Origin: Novosphingobium pentaromativorans US6-1
GTDB taxonomy: Bacteria; Pseudomonadota; Alphaproteobacteria; Sphingomonadales; Sphingomonadaceae
Direction of reading: 5' to 3'
Assembly: GCF_000767465.1 (NCBI RefSeq)
Contig: NZ_CP009291.1
Coordinates: forward strand, 2,708,501 to 2,772,500
Length of the DNA: 64,000 bases
The notes below the pieces were generated by a model that was given only the letters and a program-made list of their open reading frames with translations, did not search any database and was not told the DNA's origin. Below are positions 52,468-61,219 of this stretch, one piece after another; position 1 is the first letter of the stretch, and the number at the start of each line of letters is the position of its first letter. The position numbers were made by a program, and so were the translations under genes.

Positions 52468-53109
52468 GTGAGCGAGGAATTCGAAGAACTGACCGAGCGC
52501 GCGCGCAAGCTCTTTGCAGGACCGGTGACGTTCCTGAAGAGCGCGCCCGCGCTCAAGTTCCTGCCTGACCCGGACGTGCCGGAGATCGCCTTCTGCGGCC
52601 GCTCCAATGTCGGCAAGTCCTCGCTGCTCAACGCGCTGACGGGGCGCAAGGCGATCGCGCGCACCTCGGTGACGCCGGGGCGCACGCAGGAGCTGAACTT
52701 CTTCGAGGTCGGCGAGCCGCTGCTGTTCCGCCTCGTCGACATGCCGGGCTACGGCTTCGCCAAGGCTCCCCCCGCCGTCGTCGAGAAGTGGCGGCGCCTC
52801 GTGCGCGACTTCCTGCGCGGCAGGGTGGTGCTCAAGCGCACGCTGCTGCTCGTCGATGCGCGCCACGGCGTGAAGGCCGTCGATGCCGAGATGATGAAGA
52901 TGCTCGACGAGGCTGCCGTCGGTTACCGAATCGTGCTGACCAAGGCCGACAAGATCAAGGCGACAGAGCTGGAAAAGGTCCATGCCGAGACCGTGGCCGA
53001 GGCGCGCAAGCATCCCGCGGCTTTCCCGGAAGTGCATATCACGTCTTCCGAAAAGGGCATGGGCATCGCCGAATTGCGCGCGGCAGTTCTGGCCGACTCA
53101 GAGATCTGA
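52468..53109 (+). CDS. engB: Ribosome-biogenesis GTPase YihA/EngB
   Basis: EngB (213 residues) is an essential GTPase for 50S assembly. G1 is GRSNVGKSSLLNALTG, G2 TSVTPGRTQELNFFEV, G3 LVDMPGYGFAKAPP and G4 LTKADKIK. GTG start 13 bases after yidC, so co-transcribed. Confidence 0.97.
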   Translation: MSEEFEELTERARKLFAGPVTFLKSAPALKFLPDPDVPEIAFCGRSNVGKSSLLNALTGRKAIARTSVTPGRTQELNFFEVGEPLLFRLVDMPGYGFAKAPPAVVEKWRRLVRDFLRGRVVLKRTLLLVDARHGVKAVDAEMMKMLDEAAVGYRIVLTKADKIKATELEKVHAETVAEARKHPAAFPEVHITSSEKGMGIAELRAAVLADSEI

Positions 53110-53307
53110 TTCGGGTCCTCGCGAGGACTACGTTACTGACATTCATCGAATTATCGGGTTCGGCGGTCTATCATGTGCGATAGTCCCGCCAGCCCGGCGC
53201 GCCGTGCCGCAGGGCGACTCCGGGGAAATCCCGGAATATGACGATTGCGTGACACTCAAGAGTCCCCTAGTGGGCCCGCCAGTGCGTGTTGAGGAAGGAG
53301 GATAGTC

Positions 53308-54438
53308 TTGCCGCTGCGCCAGATTGCCGTTCTGCCTTATCGCACACAGGGACCCGCGGTGGATGCACCGATCGAGATCCTGTTGATCACCTCGCGCGAG
53401 ACGCGTCGCTGGGTGATGCCCAAGGGCAACCTCATGAAGAACCTCCAGCCGCATGCCGCCGCTGCCCTCGAGGCAGAAGAAGAGGCCGGCGTGCTCGGCG
53501 CGGTCTGCCCGACGCCTTTGGGGTCCTATCGCTATCGCAAGCGCCGCAATTCGGGCGCCTCGGTCTGGGCCGACGTCGACGTTTTTCCTTTCGCGGTGAC
53601 GCAAGAGCTTCCGACCTGGGACGAGCAGCACCAGCGCGATCGCCGCTGGTTTTCGCTGACAGACGCCGCCAATGCCGTGGACGAGGAAGACCTCGCCGCA
53701 CTCATCCGCAGTTTCGGCGCCCGGGAGTTTCGCGCCGCTACCCAAGGTAGCCGGCTGTTCGAAACGGTTGCCGACAAGACAGGGGTCAATGCCATGTTTG
53801 CCTGGTTCCAGAAGCTGCTTCCGCAGCAGGGGAACTTCTTCGAGCTGTTCGAGCAGCAGGCCGCCACGCTGGTCGCCGGTGCCGACGCTCTTGCGCGCCT
53901 TGCCCAAGGCGGCGCGGGCCGCAACCAGCACATCCGCGAGATCGAGGAGCGCGAGCACGACGCCGACGAGATCACCCGCGAAGTGCTCCATGCGGTGCGC
54001 CGTACCTTCCTGACCCCGTTCGACCGTTCCTCGATCACCAGCCTGATCACGACGATGGACGATGCCATCGACGAGATGCAGCAGGTGGCCGGCGCCTGCG
54101 ATCTTTACGACATTACCGACTTCGAGCCGGAAATGCGCGACATGGCTGCGATCATCGTCGATTCGGCGCGCCTCACCGCCGAGGCCATGCCGCTGCTGCG
54201 CAAGGTTGCCGATAACGGCCATCGCCTTCACGAGCTGACCGAGCGCCTCGTGCGCATGGAAGGCCATGCCGACGAGATCCACGCCGCTGGCATGAAGCGC
54301 CTGTTCAAGCAGAGCACCGGCAAGGACCCGCTGCACTTCATCGTCCGCCAGGAAATGTTCAAGCGCCTCGAGCGCGTGGTCGACCGTTTCGAGGACCTCG
54401 CCAACGAGATCGACGGTCTCGTCATCGATCACGCCTGA
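53308..54438 (+). CDS. NUDIX hydrolase-DUF47 (PhoU-like) fusion
   Basis: One uninterrupted frame of 376 residues starts at TTG behind a strong AAGGAGGA site. Residues 1-145 form a NUDIX domain close to diphosphoinositol-polyphosphate phosphohydrolases. Its box (residues 40-62) keeps Gly40, Glu55, Glu58, Glu59 and Gly61 but has Leu46 in place of the first Glu and Leu54 in place of Arg. Residues 163-376 are a DUF47 protein, the PhoU-like partner of PiT permeases (FFELFEQQAATLVAGADAL, IEEREHDADEITREVL, VRMEGHADEIHAA). An internal ATG at 53794 could also start DUF47 alone. The PiT gene follows 18 bases later. Confidence 0.9.
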   Translation: MPLRQIAVLPYRTQGPAVDAPIEILLITSRETRRWVMPKGNLMKNLQPHAAAALEAEEEAGVLGAVCPTPLGSYRYRKRRNSGASVWADVDVFPFAVTQELPTWDEQHQRDRRWFSLTDAANAVDEEDLAALIRSFGAREFRAATQGSRLFETVADKTGVNAMFAWFQKLLPQQGNFFELFEQQAATLVAGADALARLAQGGAGRNQHIREIEEREHDADEITREVLHAVRRTFLTPFDRSSITSLITTMDDAIDEMQQVAGACDLYDITDFEPEMRDMAAIIVDSARLTAEAMPLLRKVADNGHRLHELTERLVRMEGHADEIHAAGMKRLFKQSTGKDPLHFIVRQEMFKRLERVVDRFEDLANEIDGLVIDHA

Positions 54439-54456
54439 CGCCGATTTCCTGCCCTC

Positions 54457-55458
54457 ATGGATCATAGTCTCGCCCTGCCGCTGCTGATCGGCCTCGTCGC
54501 GCTTGCGCTGGCCTTCGACTTTCTCAACGGGCTGCACGATGCCGCCAACGCGATCGCCACGGTGGTGGCGACGCGCCTGCTTTCGCCGGTCGTGGCCGTC
54601 CTGTTCGCCGCGCTGGGCAATTTCGCGGCCTACTTCTTCGTCGGCCTCCATGTCGCCGAGACAGTGGGCAAGGGCATCATCGACAAGGATGCAGTAACGC
54701 CTGCCGTCGTCTTCGGGGCGCTTGTCGGGGCGATGTTCTGGAACGTGGTGACCTGGCTCAAGGGTATCCCTTCCAGCTCCAGCCACGCGCTGATCGGTGG
54801 CCTGCTGGGCGCCGGTATCGCAGCGGCGGGGCCCGGCGTCGTCGAAAGCTCGGGCACGACCAAGACGATCGTTGCCATCTTCCTCTCGCCCATCATCGGT
54901 TTTGCCATCGCCATGGCGCTGATGCTGGTGACCAGCTGGCTGTTCAGGGGATCTTCCCCGCGCGGATCGAACAGCGTGTTCAAGGGGCTGCACCTGTTGT
55001 CCTCGGCGGCCTATTCGATCAGCCATGGCGGCAACGACGCCCAGAAGACCATGGGCATCATCGCCGTATTGCTCTACTCGACGGGCCACCTCTCGGGCGA
55101 TTTCCACGTTCCCGAATGGGTCGTGCTCTCGTGCTACACCGCGATTGCGCTGGGCACGCTCTCGGGCGGCTGGAAGATCATCAAGACGATGGGTTCCAAG
55201 CTGACCAAGCTCAACCATCACTCGGGCTTCTGCGCCTCGTCGGCGGGCTCGATCGTCGTTTTCGGCGCCAGCGCGCTGGGCATTCCGGTCTCGACCACCC
55301 ATGCCATCACCGGATCGGTCGTCGGTACCGGCGCGGCCCGTCGTGCCAGCGCGGTACGCTGGAGCGTGGCGAGCCGGGTGATCGTGGCGTGGTTCATCAC
55401 CATCCCCGCCAGCGCGATCGTCGGCGCCCTGTTCTACTGGCTGACGCTGCTGTTCTGA
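54457..55458 (+). CDS. pit: PiT-family inorganic phosphate transporter
   Basis: A 333-residue permease with about nine to ten transmembrane helices. The two PiT signatures are present: FDFLNGLHDAANAIATVVAT near residue 22 and SISHGGNDAQKTMGIIAV near residue 190. GIPSSSSHALIGGLLGAG and SIVVFGASALGIPVSTTHAI are the paired substrate-helix motifs. It imports metal-phosphate driven by protons. The upstream DUF47 fusion is its expected regulator. Confidence 0.95.
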   Translation: MDHSLALPLLIGLVALALAFDFLNGLHDAANAIATVVATRLLSPVVAVLFAALGNFAAYFFVGLHVAETVGKGIIDKDAVTPAVVFGALVGAMFWNVVTWLKGIPSSSSHALIGGLLGAGIAAAGPGVVESSGTTKTIVAIFLSPIIGFAIAMALMLVTSWLFRGSSPRGSNSVFKGLHLLSSAAYSISHGGNDAQKTMGIIAVLLYSTGHLSGDFHVPEWVVLSCYTAIALGTLSGGWKIIKTMGSKLTKLNHHSGFCASSAGSIVVFGASALGIPVSTTHAITGSVVGTGAARRASAVRWSVASRVIVAWFITIPASAIVGALFYWLTLLF

Positions 55459-55468
55459 TCGCGCCGTT

Positions 55469-55500
55469 GAAGCGCCGGAAGGGGCGTTGCGCCCCGCTTC
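55469..55500 (+). terminator. GC-rich hairpin after the phosphate transporter
   Basis: GGGGCG-TTG-CGCCCC (55481-55495) is framed by GAAGC and GCTTC, giving a bulged stem 10 bases after the pit stop. No T tract. Confidence 0.5.
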
Positions 55501-55562
55501 ACCCTCGACACGGCACGCCTTAACTTCTAGGTCCGGCCTTCAAGCGAGAGGGACCGCCGCCT

Positions 55563-56225
55563 GTGAAGCTGATCATCGGCAACAAGAACTATTCGAGCTG
55601 GTCGCTGCGCGGCTGGTTGGCCTGCAAGCAATCCGGCCTGCATTTCGAGGAGCTGACGGTCCCGATCTACGGCGACGACTGGGACCAGCGCAAGATCGAG
55701 GGCGAACTCGCGCCTTCGCACGGCAAGGTGCCGATCCTGTGGGATGGCGAGGCGGTCGTGTGGGACAGCCTGGCGATCGTCGACTACCTGGCAGACAAGG
55801 TGGGCCGTGACCGTTTCTGGCCCAAGCCGGACGATGCCCGCGCGATGGCCCGCTCGATGGTCGCCGAAATGCATTCCAGCTATCTGCCGCTGCGGCGCTC
55901 GCTGCCGATGAACGTGCGCGCGCGGGTGGAAGGCGCGCAAGTGGATGACGAGGTGCGCGGCGACATCGTGCGTATCCTGACGCTCTGGGCCGAGGCGCGG
56001 GCGCGCTTCGGCGGCGGGGGGCCGTTCCTGTTCGGCACGTTCAGCGCCGCCGACGTCTTCTATGCCCCTGTCGTCAGCCGCTTCCTGACTTACGGCGTCG
56101 GCGTACCCGGCTTCGCCCAGGCCTACATGCAGGCAGTCTGGGAACACGAATGGATGCAGCAGTGGGTCAGCGCCGCCGAATCCGAAGACTGGGTGATCGA
56201 GCAGTTCGAGGTCCCCGCGACCTGA
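55563..56225 (+). CDS. Glutathione S-transferase family protein
   Basis: A 220-residue GST. The thioredoxin-like N-terminal domain begins KLIIGNKNYSSWSLRGWLA, with a serine in the active-site position. GKVPILWDGEAVVWDSLAI is the glutathione-binding cis-Pro segment. An all-helical C-terminal domain follows, with FLFGTFSAADVFYAPVVSRF as the N-capping box region. GTG start. Substrate unknown. Confidence 0.9.
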   Translation: MKLIIGNKNYSSWSLRGWLACKQSGLHFEELTVPIYGDDWDQRKIEGELAPSHGKVPILWDGEAVVWDSLAIVDYLADKVGRDRFWPKPDDARAMARSMVAEMHSSYLPLRRSLPMNVRARVEGAQVDDEVRGDIVRILTLWAEARARFGGGGPFLFGTFSAADVFYAPVVSRFLTYGVGVPGFAQAYMQAVWEHEWMQQWVSAAESEDWVIEQFEVPAT

Positions 56226-56253
56226 CCTGCGGCCCCTCCGGAGCCCTCTACCA

Positions 56254-56697
56254 TCAGTAGGGCGAGCCGTCCTTGTGAACGAAACCAGTTTCGTTGAACG
56301 CAAGGTCGATGTCCGGATAGGAGCCGGAGGTGTCCTCACCGGCGCTGATCGCCACGAACACGCAGTCCTCCTCGGTTTCATTGACCAGGTGGTGCCCGTT
56401 CTCGACGCCCTTGGGCCAGGCGCAGATGTCGCCCGCGCGCAGTACGGTGCGTCCCTCGTCTTCGATCAGCACGGCCTCGCCGCTCAGCATGACGAGCAGT
56501 TCGTCCTCGCCAACGTGCCAGTGGCGCTGGCTGGACCACGCGCCGGGCTTCAGGACGACATGGCTTGCGCCCATCTCGGTCAGCCCGCCTGCAGGCGCGA
56601 GGCGTTTCCACCAGCGGCCCTCTACTGCCTTGTCGAAAGGGTCGGGGTAGCCGGTGGCATTGGACTGCGGAATCGCATCGAGATCGATTTTCGGCAT
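56254..56697 (-). CDS. Cupin-domain protein
   Basis: A 147-residue single-domain cupin. WHVGEDELLVMLSGEAV provides motif 1 (the usual G-x5-H-x-H is reduced to RHWHVGEDE), and GDICAWPKGVENGHHLVNET motif 2. ATG 56697 has GAGGAA upstream. Metal ligands are plausible, but no reaction can be assigned. It is divergent from dapE. Confidence 0.85.
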   Translation of the reverse strand: MPKIDLDAIPQSNATGYPDPFDKAVEGRWWKRLAPAGGLTEMGASHVVLKPGAWSSQRHWHVGEDELLVMLSGEAVLIEDEGRTVLRAGDICAWPKGVENGHHLVNETEEDCVFVAISAGEDTSGSYPDIDLAFNETGFVHKDGSPY

Positions 56698-56753
56698 GGC
56701 TTCCTCTTTACCACCTATGGTCAAGCCCGCAGGCATATGCGATGGGCCGCGAT

Positions 56754-57899
56754 ATGTCCCAGACCGCGCCTTCCACTGCAAGCGTTGCCGAGCTTGCCGA
56801 AGCCCTGATCGCCTGCCCCAGCGTCACTCCGGCCGCGGGGATGGTGTTCGACTGTCTCGAAGGCCAGCTCAAGCCGCTCGGCTTCGAAGTCGTGCGCTTC
56901 GTCGCGGGCGAGGCGCCGGACGGTCCGGTCGAGAACCTCTTCGCGATCCGCAAGGGGCCGGAAGGTTCGCGTCACTTCGCCTTCGCCGGGCATCTCGATG
57001 TCGTCCCGCCGGGCGAGGGCTGGACGAGCGCGCCCTTCATGCCCGAGCGACGCGGCGAGCTGCTCTATGGCCGCGGAGCCGTCGACATGAAGGGCTCGAT
57101 TGCGGCGATGGTCGCGGCCGTGCGCGAAATTCCGCAGGATGCGGGCACGATCAGCTTTGTCATTACTGGCGACGAGGAAGGCCCGGCGCGTTTCGGCACC
57201 GTCGCGCTGATCGACCTGATGCGCGAGCGCGGCGACATTCCCGACTTGTGCCTTGTCGGCGAGCCGACGTCCGTCAATCGTCTCGGCGACATGATGAAGA
57301 TCGGTCGCCGCGGCTCGGTGAACATCTTCCTCGAGGTCGAAGGGACGCAGGGCCACGTCGCCTATCCGCACCTCGCCCATAACCCGATCACGCCGCTCGT
57401 CGCGATGCTGGCCGAACTCAACGGGCTGCTGCTCGACGAGGGGACCGACTGGTTCCAGGCCTCGAACCTCGAAGTGACCGACATCACTGTCGGCAATCCC
57501 GCGCACAACGTGATTCCCGCCAAGGCGATGGCGCGCATCTCGATCCGCTTCAACGACCTGCATACGGGCGCGGAGCTGGGCGCGCGCGTGACCGAGATTG
57601 CCGAGAAGCACGGCGGCACCGCCCGCCCGGTGATCTCTGGCGAGGCATTCCTGACCGAGCCGGGCGCGTTCTCCGACCTCCTTGCCGACGCGATCCGCGC
57701 AGAGACCGGCGTCGAACCGGAACTGTCGACCAGCGGCGGCACGTCCGACGCGCGCTTCCTCAAGGACATTTCGCCGGTCATCGAATTCGGCCTGTGCAAC
57801 GCGACGATGCACAAGCGCGACGAGGCCGTGGCACTGGAAGACCTCGAGGTTCTGGCCCGGATCTATCGAAGGACGGTACAAAACGCTCTGAAGGCTTGA
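56754..57899 (+). CDS. dapE: Succinyl-diaminopimelate desuccinylase
   Basis: DapE (381 residues) releases L,L-diaminopimelate for lysine and peptidoglycan. Di-zinc M20 motifs: FAGHLDVVPPGEGW, LYGRGAVDMKGSIAAMVAAV and ITGDEEGPARFGT. STSGGTSDARFLKD is the DapE C-terminal signature, and CNATMHKRDEAV follows. ATG 56754 is preferred; 56742 is an alternative. dapB lies 2.5 kb away on the other strand. Confidence 0.95.
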   Translation: MSQTAPSTASVAELAEALIACPSVTPAAGMVFDCLEGQLKPLGFEVVRFVAGEAPDGPVENLFAIRKGPEGSRHFAFAGHLDVVPPGEGWTSAPFMPERRGELLYGRGAVDMKGSIAAMVAAVREIPQDAGTISFVITGDEEGPARFGTVALIDLMRERGDIPDLCLVGEPTSVNRLGDMMKIGRRGSVNIFLEVEGTQGHVAYPHLAHNPITPLVAMLAELNGLLLDEGTDWFQASNLEVTDITVGNPAHNVIPAKAMARISIRFNDLHTGAELGARVTEIAEKHGGTARPVISGEAFLTEPGAFSDLLADAIRAETGVEPELSTSGGTSDARFLKDISPVIEFGLCNATMHKRDEAVALEDLEVLARIYRRTVQNALKA

Positions 57900-57935
57900 A
57901 TTATCGCCCTGCGCTTGCGAGCCTCGGGCGATAAT
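57900..57935 (+). terminator. Terminator of dapE
   Basis: ATTATCGCCC and GGGCGATAAT form a perfect 10-bp stem around a 16-base loop, beginning at the last base of the dapE stop codon, followed by CTTG. A second hairpin, CTGCGGG/CCCGCAG (57974-57993), lies just before the symporter gene. Confidence 0.65.
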
Positions 57936-58011
57936 CTTGATCGCGTCGCCCCTTCGCGGTGACGGCCAGTGGCCTGCGGGTTTCCTCCCGCAGTGCCGGA
58001 AGGGGTAATCG

Positions 58012-59250
58012 ATGCTGCGTTTCTGGTTTGCCGTGCCGCTTTGGCAGCGCGTGGTCGCTGCACTCGTCCTGGGCGTGATCACCGGGCTGCTGTGGGGGCC
58101 CGAAGCCGAATCGATCAAGTGGATCGGCGACTTCTTCATCAAGTCGATCAAGATGCTGGTCGTGCCGCTGATCTTCGTCTCTATCGTCGGCGGCGTCGCT
58201 TCTATCGGCGACTTGCGCAAGCTGGGCGCGGTCGGCTGGCGGGCGATGGTACTGTTCGTGGTGACCGGCCAGATCGCCGTCTGGCTTGGCCTTGCCCTCG
58301 GCACGATCTTCGCGCCGGGTATCGGCGTCGATACGAGCGCGATTGCGGCGGGCGCGACGCCCGAGCCCGTGGCAACCAGCGCGGTCGACATGATCCTCTC
58401 GATGGTGCCGGAAAGCCCGGTCAAGGTGATGGCCGATGCGCAGGTTCTCCCGCTCATCGTCTTTGCCCTGCTGATCGGCATCGGCATCGTCATGGCCAAG
58501 GAGGAAGGCCAGCCGCTCGTCCGCGTCTTCGATAGCGGCTCGATCGTCATGCAGAAGGTGACGATGATCGTCATGGAGTTGACCCCGTTCGGCGTCTTCT
58601 CGCTGATGGCGTGGGTCGCAGGGACGCTGGGGCAGGATGCCCTCGTCGCGCTGGCCAAGCTCGTCGCGCTCAATTACCTGGGCTGCCTGCTGATCATTGG
58701 CGTCATGTACACCGCGATCATCAAGTTCCTGGCCCGTCTGCCGGTACGCCACTTCTTCCGCGGCATCATCGACGCCATGGCAGTTGCCTATTCGACAGCC
58801 TCTTCCAATGCGACCCTGCCGGTGACGCTGCGCTGCGCAGAACGCAACCTGGGCGTGAGCCGTCCGACCGCCAGCTTCGTCGTCTCGCTGGGGGCGACGA
58901 TCAACATGGACGGCACGGCGATGTACCTGGGTCTGGCCACCCTGTTCGGCGCCCAGATCTTCGGCATTCATCTCGGCTTTTCGGACTACATCGTGATCTC
59001 CGTGCTCGCGACGCTCGGCTCGGTCGGCGCGGCCGGCATTCCGGGGGCCGGACTGATCATGATGGCATTGGTGTTCGGGGCCGTCGGCGTCCCGCTGGAG
59101 ACCATCGCCTTCGTCGCCGGGGTGGACCGGATCATGGACATGATGCGCACCGCCACCAACGTCACCGGCGATTCGGCGGTGACGACGGCGGTTGCGGTCA
59201 TGACGAACGAGATCGACACGGCCGAAATGATCAGCGCCGACGACGTCTAG
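58012..59250 (+). CDS. Dicarboxylate/amino acid:cation symporter (DAACS family)
   Basis: A 412-residue GltP/DctA-type symporter with eight transmembrane helices and two re-entrant loops. AYSTASSNATLPVTLRC is the HP1 serine-rich tip, and GATINMDGTAMYLGLATLF the cation-binding TM7. GSVGAAGIPGAGLIMMALV is HP2, and GVDRIMDMMRTATNVTGD TM8. Aspartate in the last motif is typical of both dicarboxylate and glutamate carriers, so the substrate is open. An AAGGGG site precedes the ATG. Confidence 0.93.
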   Translation: MLRFWFAVPLWQRVVAALVLGVITGLLWGPEAESIKWIGDFFIKSIKMLVVPLIFVSIVGGVASIGDLRKLGAVGWRAMVLFVVTGQIAVWLGLALGTIFAPGIGVDTSAIAAGATPEPVATSAVDMILSMVPESPVKVMADAQVLPLIVFALLIGIGIVMAKEEGQPLVRVFDSGSIVMQKVTMIVMELTPFGVFSLMAWVAGTLGQDALVALAKLVALNYLGCLLIIGVMYTAIIKFLARLPVRHFFRGIIDAMAVAYSTASSNATLPVTLRCAERNLGVSRPTASFVVSLGATINMDGTAMYLGLATLFGAQIFGIHLGFSDYIVISVLATLGSVGAAGIPGAGLIMMALVFGAVGVPLETIAFVAGVDRIMDMMRTATNVTGDSAVTTAVAVMTNEIDTAEMISADDV

Positions 59251-59283
59251 GCGATTGCCTGGCGCCGCGCCTGCCGGACCGGC

Positions 59284-59682
59284 TTACTTGTCGAGCAGCT
59301 TGACCGGTACGAAGTCGCCCAGCCCGCAGGCCCCTTCGCGCTGGTACTGGCCGCCGTACTGGCGGATGGGATAGATGATGTCGTTGCTGCACAGCTGCGT
59401 CAGCGAAGTTTCGAAGCTGAAGCTGTCCGCGGATTTCAGGCCAGGGCACTTGTGGGGCAGCGTGACGCGCCAGACCTTGCTTCCGGCGCCGCCGATGAAA
59501 TCGATGGTCCAGTCGTCGCGGATGCGGGTGGTCGAATAACTGGTGAGCGGCAGGCAACTCACGGCCTTGCCGATCACTTCTGCCGCCGGTGAGGCCGACG
59601 GTGCCTCGCCCGGCGCGGTCTTCGCGCAGGCGGTGAGCGCCAGCGGCAGCACGGCAATGGACAATGCGATGGAACGCTTCAT
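59284..59682 (-). CDS. DUF6491-type lipoprotein
   Basis: A 132-residue lipoprotein. The lipobox LALTACAK ends at about residue 19. The family pattern DDWTIDFIGGAGSKVWRVTL, then PHKCPGLK, LCSNDIIYPI and GACGLGDFVPVKL is visible. Four conserved cysteines suggest disulfides. Function unknown. It sits 12 bases past the nth stop in the same direction. Confidence 0.7.
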   Translation of the reverse strand: MKRSIALSIAVLPLALTACAKTAPGEAPSASPAAEVIGKAVSCLPLTSYSTTRIRDDWTIDFIGGAGSKVWRVTLPHKCPGLKSADSFSFETSLTQLCSNDIIYPIRQYGGQYQREGACGLGDFVPVKLLDK

Positions 59683-59694
59683 GGCAACCTCCTG

Positions 59695-60354
59695 TCAGGA
59701 AGCCTTTTTCGCGGCTCCCTTCTCCATGATCTTGGGCTTGTAGCCGCACAAGTCAACGACCGGGCATCGCCAGCATTCGGGGCTGCGAGCCTTGCAGATG
59801 TATCGGCCGTGCAGGATCAGCCAGTGGTGCGCGCCGACGCGAAAAGGGGCCGGCACCTTTTTCTCAAGCTGCTTTTCGACCGCGAGCGGGGTCTTGCCCT
59901 TGGCGAGCCCGGTGCGGTTGCCGACGCGGAAGATATGCGTGTCGACAGCAAAGGTCTCGGCTCCGAAGGCGCAGTTCATGACGACGTTCGCGGTCTTGCG
60001 GCCGACGCCCGGCAATTCGACGAGCGCGTCACGGTCCTGCGGCACTTTGCCGTCGTAACGCTCGACCAGGATCTCGGACAGGGCGATGACGTTCTTCGCC
60101 TTGGAGTTGAACAGGCCGATCGTCTTGATGTGCTCCTTCAGCCCCTCTTCCCCCAGCGCGACCATCTGCGCGGGGGTCTTTACCTCGCGAAACAGGGCGC
60201 GGGTGGCCTTGTTGACGCCGACGTCGGTCGCCTGCGCGGAGAGCACCACGGCGACGAGGAGCTGGTAGGTATTGCCGAATTCCAGCTCCGTCTCGGGCGA
60301 GGGGTTCAGCTCGGCCAGGCGCCGGAAGAACTCGAAGACGTTGTCCTTCTTCAC
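59695..60354 (-). CDS. nth: Endonuclease III
   Basis: Nth (219 residues) removes oxidised pyrimidines and nicks abasic sites. The helix-hairpin-helix LPGVGRKTANVVM contains the catalytic lysine, and FAVDTHIFRVGNR the aspartate. The iron-sulfur loop CKARSPECWRCPVVDLC has the canonical C-x6-C-x2-C-x5-C spacing. I place the start at GTG 60354, 11 bases after the dapB stop; reading on upstream enters dapB. Confidence 0.96.
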   Translation of the reverse strand: MKKDNVFEFFRRLAELNPSPETELEFGNTYQLLVAVVLSAQATDVGVNKATRALFREVKTPAQMVALGEEGLKEHIKTIGLFNSKAKNVIALSEILVERYDGKVPQDRDALVELPGVGRKTANVVMNCAFGAETFAVDTHIFRVGNRTGLAKGKTPLAVEKQLEKKVPAPFRVGAHHWLILHGRYICKARSPECWRCPVVDLCGYKPKIMEKGAAKKAS

Positions 60355-60365
60355 CGGATTGCGCC

Positions 60366-61094
60366 CTAGAGCCCGAGGACCTCGGGCATTGTGTAGCGGC
60401 CGGGCTTGCGCTCCAGCATCCACTGCGCCGCCTTAACCGCGCCGCGCGCGAAGATGCCCCGGTTCTCGGCCATGTGCGACAGGGCGAGGCGCTCGTTCTC
60501 GGCCAGGAAATGAACCGTGTGATCGCCCGCCACGGTGCCGCCGCGCAGGGCGGCAAAGCCGATAGTGCCGGCCTCGCGCTTGCCGGTGATGCCGTCGCGG
60601 CCGCGCTCGGAATTGTCCGCCAGCGCAATGCCGCGCCCCTTGGCGGCAGCCTCGCCCAGCAGCAGGGCGGTGCCCGAGGGCGCGTCGACCTTCATGCGGT
60701 GATGGGTCTCGACGATCTCGATGTCCCAGTCTTCGCCCAGGCGGCTCGCGACCTCGCGCACGAGATGCGCCAGCAGGGTGACGCCCAGCGAGGTATTGCC
60801 GGTCTGCAGCACCGGAATCGATTCGGCCGCCGTGTCGATCAGCCAGTGGTGGCGTTCCTCAAGGCCGGTGGTGCCGACAACGATCGGCTTGTTCGCGGCC
60901 ATGGCCGCTTCGAGATTGCCTTCGAGCGCACCGGGGCTGGAAAAGTCGATCAGGACATCGGCCTTGGCGGCCAGCGCGGCGACGTCGCCGTCCTTGTCCA
61001 CTCCGCCCGCCAGTTCCTCGCCCGCCGCACCGATCGCTTCCGCGATTGCGCGTCCCATGCGACCTTCGCTGCCGATGATTCCGATACGTGCCAC
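60366..61094 (-). CDS. dapB: 4-hydroxy-tetrahydrodipicolinate reductase
   Basis: DapB (242 residues) reduces the dihydrodipicolinate-pathway intermediate for lysine/DAP synthesis. ARIGIIGSEGRMGRAIAEAI is the nucleotide-binding start, VVGTTGLEERH and NTSLGVTLL follow. ETHHRMKVDAPSGTALLLGE holds the catalytic His and Lys, and GFAALRGGTVAGDHTVHF the substrate loop. It precedes nth in one transcript. Confidence 0.97.
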   Translation of the reverse strand: MARIGIIGSEGRMGRAIAEAIGAAGEELAGGVDKDGDVAALAAKADVLIDFSSPGALEGNLEAAMAANKPIVVGTTGLEERHHWLIDTAAESIPVLQTGNTSLGVTLLAHLVREVASRLGEDWDIEIVETHHRMKVDAPSGTALLLGEAAAKGRGIALADNSERGRDGITGKREAGTIGFAALRGGTVAGDHTVHFLAENERLALSHMAENRGIFARGAVKAAQWMLERKPGRYTMPEVLGL

Positions 61095-61219
61095 GTTACA
61101 ATCTCCATGGGGGCGGCAAGCCGAACTTGTTTCGGCGTGGTTCGTGCCCCAGACATCGTCCTGCGCATGGCGAAAAACGGCCCCTGAAACAAGGTCGGGG
61201 TGATGCTACGGGAATTTGC

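Noticed and set aside
53143..55302. A 719-codon minus-strand open frame
   Set aside because: Antisense to the NUDIX-DUF47 and pit genes, both clearly real.
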